A DNA stretch of 64,000 bases from positions 246,581 through 310,580 of the forward strand of contig CAJNDS010002103.1 of NCBI GenBank assembly GCA_905221605.1, given 5' to 3'. Positions 44,803 to 54,993 of the stretch are shown piece by piece (the stretch's first letter is position 1; the number at the start of each line of letters is the position of its first letter). The stretch is from Symbiodinium natans. Its lineage: Eukaryota; Sar; Dinophyceae; Suessiales; Symbiodiniaceae. Position numbers and translations under genes: made by a program. The notes beneath the pieces were generated by a model. That model had not been told where the DNA came from, did no database searches, and saw nothing but the letters and a program-made list of their open reading frames with translations.

Positions 44803-47800
44803 CTACAGCGGAGCCTCTCTGCGATTCTGCTGCAGAAGCATCTCTTTGGCACGGATCGCCTGAGGGTCTTGCTTTAAAGTCACGCCAGGGTCTTGCGCTG
44901 TGACAGGGTTTAGGCTTAGGGGTTTGGGGTTTAGGGTTTAGGGCTTAGGGTTTAGGGTTTAGGGTTTAGGGTTTAGGGTTTAGGGTTTAGGCATCCAGAG
45001 TTGAACTACAGGATGAATGCAACCCGCGAGCATATGGGGGTTTACGATATTAGGGGTAGCTTAGTCGAGTCCTTTTTCAGAAAAGCCTCCTATTCGGGGG
45101 TCTTTTTTAGGGGCCCCCGATATTCGCAAGCCCCCATGTGCAGCATGCTGTCAACTGGGACATGAAGCGAGGGCCCACTCGCTTGCTGGCAGCCGAACCA
45201 GCTACGGAACGGGTTCTTGCCGCTTGCCACCCATCATTGTACTGCTCCTGGAATTACTAAACCTCAAAACGCTCTAAACAACATGAACCACGCCCTGAAA
45301 CCCTAAACCCTAAACCCTACAAGTGCCTGCTGGTGGATCTCGCGACGTGTGAGGACTGTCAGAATCCTCTTCATGGAAAGCTTGACCTGGGCTCCGAGGG
45401 ATCTCAGCGTTCAGAGCCCAGGTATGGGTAGTTCTCTACATTTGTGGCACCTTTCGGGGGTCCTTCTTTTAAGGGTGCCGTACTGTGTATAGGACCCCAA
45501 AAGGGACCCGAGTTTAGAGAAGTAGACGCATGGCAACTGTGTGATTATGGAATTTCAAACCCAAAGCCCGGGGATGGTAGGGTTTATGGGCTCCGAGGGT
45601 TTGCAGGCCTCATCAAGCCCTAAACCCTAAACCCTAAACCCCAAACCCTAAACCCCAAACCCCAAACCTAACCCTAAGCCCCATACCTCGGATTCTTGAG
45701 AAGTTTTAAGATGAGGATTGGTTCCAGGTTTGGGGGTGTAGAAGCTAGGGTTTAGGGTTTAGGGTGTAGAGTGTGGGCTTGCAAACCTTGGGGGGGGACG
45801 CAATAAACCCTCAAAAAGGGGGGGGGGGGGGATCATGTACCCGTACCCCTAACCCCTCCAGGATCTGGTCTCAAAGGAAGAGTCAAACCCTAAACCCTAA
45901 ACCCTAAACCCTAAACCCTAAACCCTAAACCCGAAAACCCTAAACCCTAAACCCTAAACCCCGTGCATTTTGGCCCTCGCAAGACTCCTGGCTTGAAGCT
46001 GCCGACTGCCGACCCGATATGGGGGTTTGATCTAAATAGGGTTTAGGGTTTAGGGTTTAGGGTTTAGGGTTTAGGGTTTAGGGTTTAGGGTCTAGGGCTA
46101 TATGGTGGTGAAACAAACTGGGGTGCGCGTATCTGAGAGCGTGACCTTCTTCAAGCGGCCATGGTGCTTCCATCTGATGCGCTGCTGTCGGGCCTTGGGG
46201 AACCAGCAGGCAGACCCAGCAAGCAGGGTAGCCCGGTAATGCATGACCAACAGCACTTGCTAACAGGCAAAGCTGTGGTATAGTTATAGCGCAAGGTTTC
46301 TCCTCCAAGGTTTGGGGTTCAGGGTGTAGGGTTCACGGTTTATGGTTTACGGTTTTTAGTTCTGGTTTAGGGTTTAGGGTTTAGAGTTTAGGGTTTAGGG
46401 CTTATAGGGTTTAGGGTTTAGGGTCCCGTTGCACTTCATTCTCAGAGTGGTGCCTCATGCTGCTCTGCGAGGAGGAAGTTCTTTTCCTGAATACAGGGGC
46501 TCAGCTGCCCAACTTTGCCAACCCCCCGGCCGAAGTTTCTACCTACCCTAGGTTCCCCAGTAACCTAGGATCAAAAAGGGTGCCCTTTCTTCCTGAAAGG
46601 TGTTTATAAGGGAAGCTAAACCCCCCCGAAAAAGAGAATAGGGGCACTACTGGGCATCCTAGTACTAGGGCTTGGCTCTTGCAGACACCCCGCCTTCTTC
46701 CCTAACCCTAAACCCTAAACCCTAAACCCTACGCCCTAAACCCTAAGCCCTAAACCCTAAACCGGCTCTTGAAGACACCCCCCGCCTTCAACAGGACGTA
46801 CCAGAGCTTGTGCATGTCCTGGTCCAGGCTACGCTTGCGGCTTTTTGGAGCCTAGGGTTTAGGGTTTCGGGTTTAGGGTTTTGGGTTCAGGGGCTTTAAA
46901 TAATAATTAGAATAGGGTTTGGGGGGTTGTTATATTATGTATATTTATATAGGGACCTGCAGGGAATGCTCTTAGAAATTCTTCCGGCCCCTATGTCAGG
47001 CTCTACCAAGCCCAGCCTGCATGCCCTTAAGTCGAGGAAAAAAAACAGACCCTAAGCTCCCTAACCTCCCTAGACTCCCTAGACCCTGAACTCGAAACCC
47101 AAAACCCCGAACCCTGAACCCTTACTCCCTGAAGGGTCTATCACGCCCTTTCCTCCTTAAAGGTGCTAAAAAGGGAGCCTAAACCCCACCAAAAAAGAGA
47201 ATAGGGGCACTACTGGGCATCCTAGTAATGGGGCTTGGCTCTTGCAGACACCCCGCCTTCTTCCCTAACCCTAAACCCTAAACCCCCAAACCCTAAACCC
47301 TAAACTTTTGAGTCGATGCAACCCCGAACCGCAACTCCTGCCTACAGGATCCTAGAACCCTCCTATACAGGAGGGAGATAGACAGGGTTTAGGGTTTAGG
47401 GTTTAGGGTTTAGGGTTTAGGGTTTCGGGTCTAAGGTTTCTTGCAGTTCAGAGGCCCCGAAATCCTAATCCCCGCCCCTCGCAGGCCCCGACCTCAAAGG
47501 ACTTCAGCCGCAAGAGCACCGCGGGCCATGGATCCCCTGTGATCATGTTGGCCTCGGCGGGTCCATGATAGGGTTTAGGGTGTAGGGTTTAGGGTTTAGG
47601 GTTCAGGGTTTAGGTTTAGGGTTTAGGGTTTAGGGTTTAGGGTTTAGGGTTTAGGGTTTAGGGTTTAGGGTTTAGGGTTTAGGGTTTAGGGTTTAGGGTT
47701 TAGGGTTTAGGGCGCCATCATTTAGAGGAGACCAGCGGGCAATGGGGGCCTATGTGGGGCCTATGAGGGTTCCTTTCGGCTGTGGGCTTGATCTTTTTCG

Positions 47801-48430
47801 ATTGCGCCTTGCGAGGTGGGCGTCAGACAGAAAGGGGGGAGACCACTTGTCCAAGATGTTCCGGAACAGCCATTAAACAAGAAAGTGGCAGTAGTAGTTG
47901 GATGTCGGTTGAATGACAAGCAAACAGACGCATTGCAGCTGACGCGATCGCCCCCAAAACGCAATTGATTCTCTCTTACCCACGGACAACAGGCCGTTCA
48001 CGATTCAGCACAGCACGCAGCAAAGTGGAAAACAACACCAGGACCACCATTCGTACCCACGTCTCTTGCCCATGTGATTTTGGAAGATGTGCTGGAGAGG
48101 ATGCTGATGTACCTTTGGTAAACATAAGGTACTTAACTACGAATTGTTCCCATCTCCCAACCCAAATTTAACCCTAAGCCCTAAACCCTAACCTCTAAAT
48201 CCTAAACTTTTGCATCCCCCGTGATCTCAGACACACTCCGTTGTGCCGCACCTGCTTCTGCGCTGCATTGAGCTGTGGATCTCTCACTCCACCTTTCCAG
48301 AACTCCTGGCGCTTTGCAATTTAGAGACTTAGACTTCGGGTTGCGTAGTAGCAGAGACGAGACGAGGGCATGAGCACTTCTTGTCAACACCTTCTGGCAA
48401 CGAAGCCCTGAATCGCGTAAGGCCCCCACC
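44803..48430 (-). CDS. Mitochondrial large-subunit ribosomal protein uL29m (MRPL47 family), split into micro-exons
   Basis: Structural protein of the mitochondrial ribosome at the tunnel-exit side. Exons in order, all minus: about 48430-48208 (N-terminal, includes SEITGDAK), 47552-47493 (GDPWPAVLLRLKSFE), 46818-46786 (DMHKLWYVLLK), 46486-46454 (EKNFLLAEQHE), 46193-46146 (ARQQRIRWKHHGRLKK), 45386-45321 (VKLSMKRILTVLTRREIHQ) and 44871-44803 (DPQAIRAKEMLLQQNRR, then a stop). Joined, the middle five give the family signature: RLKSFE, HKLWYVLLKE, N-x-LL, then KVKLSM-x-RI-x-TVL. All joins are phase 0. Two exons are only 33 bp. Donors at 46786 (AAG|GCGGGG) and 46454 (GAG|GCACC) are GC type; that at 45321 is GTAGGGTTTAGGG. 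Introns carry telomere arrays and elements D3, D4, F2, I1 and O. The first and last exons are less certain. Confidence 0.88.
45031..45139. mobile_element. MITE-like element, family I copy 1
   Basis: CATATGGGGGTTTACGATAT and ATATTCGCAAGCCCCCATG inverted ends; copy 2 at 51499-51630. It lies in the last intron of uL29m. Confidence 0.75.
45430..45525. mobile_element. MITE-like element, family O
   Basis: GGTAGTTCTCTACATTTGTG and GAGTTTAGAGAAGTAG are imperfect inverted ends around GGCACCTTTCGGGGGTCC and its partner. In an intron of uL29m. Confidence 0.6.
45884..46098. repeat. CCCTAAA array followed by TTTAGGG array
   Basis: 45884-45960 in C orientation and 46036-46098 in G orientation, both inside one uL29m intron. 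Confidence 0.95.
46556..46662. mobile_element. MITE-like element, family D copy 3
   Basis: CCCAGTAACCTAGG and CACTACTGGG ends, interior AAAAAGGGTGCCCTTTCT. In the uL29m intron between the two 33-bp exons. The sequence after it (GGGCTTGGCTCTTGCAGACA, then CCCCGCCTTCTTCC) is repeated after the partial copy at 47155-47224, so this stretch was duplicated. Confidence 0.75.
47571..47712. repeat. TTTAGGG array
   Basis: About 20 units, one of the longest here; in minus sense it is the CCCTAAA run preceding the 47552 acceptor of uL29m. Confidence 0.97.
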
Positions 48431-48875
48431 AAGGGTCTAAGCCCCACAAACCCCGGCCCATCCCCACCCTAAACCCTAAACCCTCAACCCTAAACCCTAA
48501 ACCCTAAGCCCAAAAAACAAAGCCTGATGTGGGGCTGCGCCGGTGGTTGGGATGGGGTGTTGGGGTAGTGGTGGTGGGGGGTTGCTGAGTGGGTCACTAC
48601 CGAGAGCCGAAACGTCAGAGATCTTAAGCCCTCAGCCCTAAACCATGAAATCTTAAGCCCTAAACTATACTTCTTACATCCTAAACCCTACAAAGCCCGA
48701 ATCCCTAAACCACCCTAAGTAGCCCCAATTCCTGAACCCTAAACCCCTTTAGACCACTAGTTCCTGTAAACCCCAAAACCCTAAACCCTCAACCCGATCG
48801 ACTAAATTGCCTAAACCCTAAACCCTCAACCCTAGACCCTAAACCCGAAACCCCTTACCCAACAAGCCCTCCTCG

Positions 48876-48955
48876 ATGCCGCGCCGTGGCAAACGCCGGG
48901 CCGCGGCGGCGGCACAGCGCAAGAAAGAGGCCATCGTCCTGGGCCAAGACTGTTG
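48876..48955 (+). CDS. Candidate first exon with basic N-terminus
   Basis: ATG opens 26 codons reading MPRRGKRRAAAAAQRKKE, then AIVLGQDC, ending TG|GTTTAG before a TTTAGGG array (48966-49060), with CCCTAAA words on the left. The Arg-, Lys- and Ala-rich start suits an organelle-targeting or nucleic-acid-binding N-terminus. It would be divergent from uL29m. Unrecognised. Confidence 0.4.
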
Positions 48956-48965
48956 GTTTAGTTGG

Positions 48966-49460
48966 CTTAGGGTTTAGGGTTTAGGGTTTAGGGTTTAGGG
49001 TTTAGGGTTCAGGGTTTAGGGTTGAGAGTTTAGGGTCTTAGGGTTTAGGGTCTTAGGGTCCAAAAAGACTACGAAACGAATCAAAACCTAAACCCGAAAC
49101 CCAAAAAAACCTCGATGCCGGCTCACTGGATTGCCATGCGAAGTCTTCTCGCAAGATCAAAACATCGGGTTTAGGGTTTAGGGTTTAGGGTTGAGGGTTT
49201 AGGGGTTTAGGGTTTTAGGGTTTTAGGGTTTTAGGTTCAGGGTTTCGGGTTCAGGGTGTAGGGTCCAGGGCTTTAGGGCTGGGACTTTAGTTTGACTTCA
49301 AAGTCCCCCCCCCCCCCCGCACCACTCGTGCACAATTTGGGTTTTGGCGTTCAGGGTTCATGAGGTTTTGGTTTGATAGGGTTTGTATAGGGTTTATGTA
49401 GGCTTTATATAGGGTTTATGGGGTTTCTGGGGCTTAGGGCTACAGACCTTAATTAACGCT
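48966..49460. repeat. TTTAGGG arrays and degenerate copies
   Basis: Clean arrays at 48966-49060 and 49167-49200, then TTTTAGGG and GGGTTTAT variants. A small island at 49112-49166 is open on both strands and left uncalled. Confidence 0.85.
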
Positions 49461-49493
49461 AAACCTTAAACCCTGAACCCTAAACCCTAAATC

Positions 49494-49577
49494 TATGTCA
49501 GGGCCATCCGCCTCCTTCTCAGACAGCTCTTCGGTGATCAGCGCATGCAGTTCCACTGCACTCCATGGACGATAATC
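49494..49577 (-). CDS. Candidate exon
   Basis: Twenty-eight codons reading DYRPWSAVELHALITEELSE, then KEADGPDI. Acceptor GGGTTTAG; donor ATA|GATTTAGGG would be a GA donor. Strong protein-like composition; family unknown. Confidence 0.45.
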
Positions 49578-49825
49578 CTAAACCCTAAAGCCTAAACCCT
49601 GAACCCTAAACCCTAAACCCTGCACCCCAAACCCTGAGTAGTTGGGATTTCCTCCAAAAGGGTCCCCGAATCAGGGGCCTTCTAAGCTCGAGCTCCTCAG
49701 AAGGATTGACACTTATAGAAAGAAACGGTTCAGGGCTCAGGGCTTTGGGGTGCAGCTAAACCCTAAACTCTAAACCCTAAACCCTAAACCCTAGACCCTA
49801 GACCGTAGACCCTAAACTCTAAAAC

Positions 49826-49930
49826 TAGCTTTTGCCTGTTGGTGATCCGACTGCTGCAGCGGTGATGCATCGACAAGGCAAGAAGGTGACAAGGGCTCTA
49901 CAGGCGAAGGCGACGCGCCCGACACGCGGA
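49826..49930 (-). CDS. Candidate serine/proline-rich exon
   Basis: A very good acceptor, GAGGTTTTTTCAG, precedes 34 codons (SGASPSPVEPLSPSCLVDAS) that end at A|GTTTTAGAGTTTAGGG. Probably a disordered linker of an unknown protein. Confidence 0.5.
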
Positions 49931-49970
49931 CTGAAAAAACCTCATTTTTTGTCAAAACATGGCTTGAAGC

Positions 49971-50225
49971 CCTCTTAGGGATGTTTAGAGTGACTACAAA
50001 AGAGCCTGAGGAAAGCATGGCACCTTAAGGCCTCTTCGGGATGTTTAGAGTGGCTACAAAAGAGCCTGAAGAAAGCATGGCCTTAAGGCCTCTTGGGGAT
50101 GTCTTAGTTGTCCAGTACCTAGGGGTTTTAAAGGTTAACCTTTGGGATTTTAAGGGGAATATATTAACCCAAAAAGGTTAAAGGTTACCCACTCTACTAC
50201 TAAGATGTTTAGAGAGTGGCTACAA
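49971..50225. repeat. Tandem repeat, about 66 bp, two to three units
   Basis: GGGATGTTTAGAGTGGCTAC followed by AAAAGAGCCTGAAGAAAGCA twice, and a third partial copy at about 50203 after a TIR-bearing insertion with TTAAAGGTTAACCTTT. Confidence 0.88.
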
Positions 50226-50242
50226 GAGAGCCTGGAGTCGAC

Positions 50243-50334
50243 CTTGTTGTCAGCCGCTTTTGTTCTGCGGAGCCAGAGGCCCGGCAAGTTCGAGAGTTCA
50301 GGGTTTGGGTCTGGGACAGCCAAAGCGGATGCCA
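50243..50334 (-). CDS. Candidate exon
   Basis: Thirty codons (ASALAVPDPNPELSNLPGLW, then LRRTKAADNK) between AACCCTAG and AAG|GTCGAC. TTTAGGG lies to the right on the plus strand. Unrecognised. Confidence 0.4.
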
Positions 50335-50670
50335 CTAGGGTTTAGGGTTTAGGGTTTAGGGTTTGGGGATTGAAATTCGGCACCGTAGATGCAGAGGTAG
50401 ATGCTCGGTGTAGAGGTGTAGATCGTGCGGAGCAGGAGGATAAAGAGGAGGAGGATGAGGTGGAATGAGAAGCAGGGGAACCAGCAGCTGCAGCATAAAC
50501 AAAAAGACCAAGCAAGTGGTAAGATTGATCCGTCTATACCAAGACGGGCTATTTTATACCCTATAACCCCTTAAAAAGGCCCTTTATAGGGTTGATTCTG
50601 GGGATTATAAGGACCTAACAGCCCATCCTGGTAGAGGGCACAGCTAGAAGCAACTCTTTTCTGCTTGCAG

Positions 50671-52121
50671 GATGCTCCAAGAATCCTGAGGTCATTAGCA
50701 TTTCTTGGCTCAGCGGTCGGTTGACCTTCTGAGAAGCATTATCATGGGCCTGGTAGTGCTGACTTGGGCTATGGCACACCTTTCCTGCAACTGTTTACTA
50801 TACCCTCAAATATAACATACCAACTCTATATAGTGAGGGTCAGTCTAGGAAAAGCCCTGCCCAAATGCACGTTGGCTCGGGAGCAGCTCTGCCGGCTACC
50901 TGAGAAGGGCCGTTTTGGGTTTAGGGTTTAGGGTTTCGGGGTTTCGGGTTTGGGGTTTAGGGTCTGGAGTTTGCGGAAATGAAGTTTCGGGTTTAGGGTT
51001 TGAGGTTGAGGTAGGGATTGAGGTTACCGGGTTGCTGTCAGGGAACTTCAAATAGGTGGCCACATCATCAACTGGACCCAGCAGTAACCTAGGAATGCAA
51101 AGGGTACGATTTTTAGTTTTAAGGGGATTATAAGGGAACCCCAACCCTAAACAAAGGAAATAAGGGCCTACTCCGGGTCCTAGACTAATTAATCAACAAG
51201 AGATGTGTATAGAGGGACCCCGACTAAGACCCCAAATAGTAGGATCCCCTGAAAACAAGGACCCGCCCTTATGAGGTACCCCTAATTTCGAAACCCTAAA
51301 CCCTAGCCCTAAACCCTAAAACCTAACCCCTAACCCTACTAATTACCAACTTCTGGGTGCACAAACCCAAGCTGCAGCTACTCCTCGTCAAGCTGGGGTA
51401 CTAGTGCTTGCTACACGAGGATGTTCTCGAACAAGCGAGGGAAGGGAAATCAAGGCTTGCCTACCCTGGGCCTCCCCATTGAACTGTAGGACGAGCAATT
51501 TGGGGGGGGGGGGGTTTACGATAGTGGGGGTACCTTATTGGGGCACCTTACTGGGGTCCTGTCTGTAAGGGCATCCTACTGTTTGGGGGGTCTATAGTTG
51601 GGGCCCCTTATATTCGTAAACTCCCACATTTGAGGGTCAGGGTACATTTCAAGGTTCGAGGATCACTTGTAGTCAGCTACCGAAGGTCCACTGGCCCGGT
51701 GCCAGAAAACCCTGAACACCCTACATCTTCAGAACCTCACCAGGCCCTACCTGCAGGTTCGTGGGTAGTTGCGACTGAAACCCTAAACCCTAAACCCTAA
51801 ACCCCAAACCCTAAACCCTGGTTACAAGAAGGGCAGCTGTGGCTGTAACCCCAACTTCCCTCAAAACATCGCTAAACACCACAGCCCGACTCTTAGAAAA
51901 CCAAAGCCTTCTTCCTGTCAAGGTTTCAAACATCGACAAGCTTGTTTAAGAGCCTGGGTTCTATACTTCAGCAATATCGAAGCTTAACATGTTTTCAAAA
52001 ATGGGTGCCCAGTGCAGAATGGGACTTGAATTCCCTCAAAAGAATTATAGCACGCTTTCAAGAGGGACCGCAGTACAGAGAACCGACCGCAGACCCTCAG
52101 ATTGCTTGGGATCGCACGTCC
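50671..52121 (+). CDS. Candidate split gene, four phase-consistent exons, family unknown
   Basis: Exons 50671-50719 (acceptor TTTTCTGCTTGCAG; DAPRILRSLAFLGSAV), 50849-50911 (KCTLAREQLCRLPEKG, donor C|GTTTTGGGTTTAGGG), 51677-51756 (EGPLARCQKTLNTLHLQNLT) and 51951-52121 (LTCFQKWVPSAEWDLNSLKR). All three joins keep frame. A second frame continues from about 52136 to a stop at 52321 (GLKLLVWGCFQQL). Minus-strand candidates (51028-51071 and an open frame at 51376-51497) fall within its introns, so strand is not settled. No homologue recognised. Confidence 0.4.
51028..51071 (-). CDS. Candidate exon abutting a family D element
   Basis: Fourteen codons, DDVATYLKFPDSNP, ending CCG|GTAACC. The acceptor CTGGGTCCAG is the end of element D5 (51074-51180). 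Confidence 0.4.
51074..51180. mobile_element. MITE-like element, family D copy 5
   Basis: GGACCCAGCAGTAACCTAGG and GGCCTACTCCGGGTCC inverted ends. Confidence 0.75.
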
Positions 52122-52354
52122 GTGTACGTGTAGAGGGCTTGAAGTTGTTGGTTTGGGGATGCTTCCAACAGCTCAACCCAAAGTACCCTCTCAGTAGTTT
52201 TGGACACCATACAGCACACATCGTGTCAATTCTAACAGAAAGTGCAATACTCTTCGTTGCCGAGTGGCCGCCTTCGCGTTGCCACGTGGCCCTCACATTG
52301 ATGCACATGTCCTGGCGGTGACAGGTTCCTGCCCGGGCTAAGCTATAGACCTTG

Positions 52355-53100
52355 GGATGTTCCCCCTTATACTAGCAGTCCTACAGTCCTTCATAGGGAT
52401 TCTGATAGGGGGTCCTAGAATCCCTATTAAGGCTTGTCAATATAAGGGGGAGACCCGTAAATAAACTGGAAATGGACCCCAACTATTCAGGTACTTCCCT
52501 TTGAGGGGGTATCGAATATAGGCTTCTCTAGCCAAGTAAGCCAAAACCGACAGGCACGACGCCCAAGCCACCCCCCCAAGGCTGAAACCAAAGCCCGAAA
52601 CCCAAACGCCGCACCAGGCATGGGCCCTATGCCCTATGAGCCTGCATTGAAGCATTGACGTAGGGTTTGGGGCTAAGCTTGCCATGTATGGTTTCGGGTT
52701 TAGGGTTTATAGGGTTTGGCGTTTAGGGTTTAGGGTTTAGGGTTTATAGGGTTTGGGGTTTAGGGTTTAGGGTTTATAGGGTTTAGGGTTTAGGGATGTA
52801 AATGTGGGTTTGCTTTTCCCCTGAAAGGTCCTGGGAAGCTCTGAATGCTAGGCATTCTCAGTCAACGCCTGGCGCGGGCTCAGGCGAACGGTTGGCCGGG
52901 CAGAGGGAGATGTTTAGGGTTTAGGGTTTAGGGCTTAGGGTTTAGGGTTTAGGGTTTAGGGTTTAGGGATGTTTGGTTGGCCCTGTTCACCCCAAACTTG
53001 GGATGTTCCCCCTTACACTAACAGTCCTTAATGGGGATTAAAATCGGGGTACTATAGTCCTTATTAGGGACTGTTAGTATTGGGGGAACATCCCAACCCT
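52355..53100. mobile_element. Two family C elements and TTTAGGG arrays
   Basis: C1 at about 52355-52455 (TTGGGATGTTCCCCCTTATA end, partner diverged). C2 at 52998-53096 (TTGGGATGTTCCCCCTTA / GGGGGAACATCCCAA) is flanked by CCCCAAAC and CCCTAAAC, 7 of 8 matching, which suggests an 8-bp target duplication. Between them TTTAGGG and TTTATAGGG arrays at 52690-52795 and 52915-52968. A plus island at 52852-52911 (ILSQRLARAQANGWPGRGR, donor GAT|GTTTAGGG) may be an exon. Confidence 0.7.
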
Positions 53101-53583
53101 AAACTGCTTCTTGCTTAAGAACCACCCCAACAAAAATATTCTTCCTCAGAAGGGCAATATAGGGAGTATTATTGACTTGTTGGGGCTTCAGCAACGAGTA
53201 GTAAGTCCTAAACCCTCCTTCGGACAAGATCCTCTTAAGTCCGATAGTGGCCTACCTACTAGGCTTCGGGGTTGCGGAGGTATATTATGGGATTTTGGGC
53301 TGAGAGGTGCAGCTATAGTAACATATACACCCTGATAAGAGAAATGGACCGAGATATTAAGGCACTTTGCCTTCTAGGATTTTACTCTGCGTACGGGTAG
53401 TGCTTTCGAAAAAATGTGTTTATTTGCCTTGTGCCGCTCAATCAACCTGGGACTGGATCTAGGCGGTGTAAGGGGAAACTGGAGGTGCGTGGGCAGTCAT
53501 AGCTACGGATATAACCCTAAACCCTAAACCCTAAGCCCTAAACCATAAACCCTAAACCCTAAACCCTAAACCCTAAACCCTAA

Positions 53584-53784
53584 TTAAGTACGTGTCGATA
53601 AAAGTGGTTCTCTCTTTTTGTTTGCAACCACTGCGATTCGAAGATGCCGTATGCATCGGTCTTTCGAACTGTCCAGCTCTGCACCTACAGCTGCCTGTAC
53701 AGTACACTCCAAGCAACTCGCCAAACCATCGATGGACGTACCCGGAGGCACATCCGTCCAAAATCGCCAGGATGGGACATTCAT
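53584..53784 (-). CDS. Candidate open frame, family unknown
   Basis: Sixty-odd codons include ECTVQAAVGAELDSSKDRC and RIAVVANKKREP. A CCCTAAA array (53512-53582) lies to its left, as for minus exons elsewhere. Two other frames are open over the same bases, so this is a low-confidence choice. Confidence 0.3.
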   Translation of the reverse strand: MNVPSWRFWTDVPPGTSIDGLASCLECTVQAAVGAELDSSKDRCIRHLRIAVVANKKREPLLSTRT

Positions 53785-54186
53785 GGGGGTTTCCGCAAAT
53801 AGGGGGCACCTTTGAGGGGGTTCCGATAGTACGGGCTACTAGATTTTGGGGTACATTGGGGGAGCTCCCTAGCTTGGGACATACCCATATCCAGTCGAAG
53901 GAGCTTGTGACACTTTTGCGCAAGGGCGTCCGAGCATGGCGATGTTCTCATGGTTTCTCATCCGGGACTCTCCAAAGCCTTATCTGTTATATATATATAG
54001 GGGGCCCTAATAAGAATTAGAATAGGGGGTTGGGGGAAAGTATGGTATAGTTATACAGGGACCATAAGGGAATGTTATTCTTCCGACCCCCATTCTTTAT
54101 AGGGGGGGCGGGGGTTAGATTCGTGATGCAACCTCTGCTTCAACTTCTGAGCGTCCGCCCTGGCGGGGAACGCAAAAGCCATTCTC

Positions 54187-54253
54187 AGAGCTCCTCGTTG
54201 AGCTTCCCTCGGTAGGTCGCGTCCTGGCAACGCTTGGGTTCAGGGCTTTCAAT
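54187..54253 (-). CDS. Candidate exon
   Basis: Twenty-two codons, IESPEPKRCQDATYRGKL then NEEL, after CCGTCCGAG. The donor would be GA type (T|GAGAAT). Unrecognised. Confidence 0.3.
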
Positions 54254-54419
54254 CTCGGACGGGATGCCCGGATGCCCTAAACCCTACACCCTAAACCCTA
54301 AACCCAAAAAACGGGAGCCGTAGAAACGGTGGATGCTTTAGTGTTTTGGGCAACATGAGAAACGTGTCACGAAATTACAGTGATGTTGCCATGATTAAGA
54401 AAGAATGTTTTTCTCTGTT

Positions 54420-54516
54420 GGGGGGGGGAGGGGGGGAGTGGGGGGGGGTGGGGTGGGGGGGGCGGGGGGGGGTGGGGGGGGGGGGGCGGGGGGGGGGGGG
54501 GGGGGGGGGAGGGGGG
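54420..54516. repeat. Long poly-G tract with T and C interruptions
   Basis: Almost uninterrupted G on the plus strand for about 95 bp, next to a GCAATTGGTAG word typical of family E ends. The Gly-rich ORF is an artefact. Confidence 0.95.
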
Positions 54517-54993
54517 TTCTGCAGCAATTGGTAGTGAATCCATTGGCTTGACAGCTCAGTGACATCGTTGCCGCCAACGGCTGCTTATCATACAACCGCA
54601 AATCCTTTATACATGTGTGTGAAAATGACACAGTACATATTTGCTTGGCTGTATGGGATATACTCTAAATTGGTGTTTCTATAATCCTTATTATTCTATT
54701 TTGGGGTAAATTAAGGGTAACCCCCCCCCCTTTATTGGCAATACCCACGTGGGGCTCGACCATTGGATCCATTTATGGTATTTACGTTTATGTTGTAAGT
54801 CGTGCTTTCAGGGTTGGTGAAACGGTCGCCGGAAAAAAGCGCACACACGAGCGCCAAACTCTGAACCCTGAAACCTGAACCCTAAACCGTGAATGTTGAA
54901 GCCTAAACCCTAAAGCCTAAACCCTAAACCCTGAATCCTGAACCCTAAGCCAACTCCTTGGGTCGGCCATGGACATTTTGGGGGACAGGATAC

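Noticed and set aside
46446-46560. Plus-strand exon reading WCLMLLCEEEVLFL
   Set aside because: The same bases on the minus strand encode the uL29m exon EKNFLLAEQHE with family support; the plus frame is a shadow.
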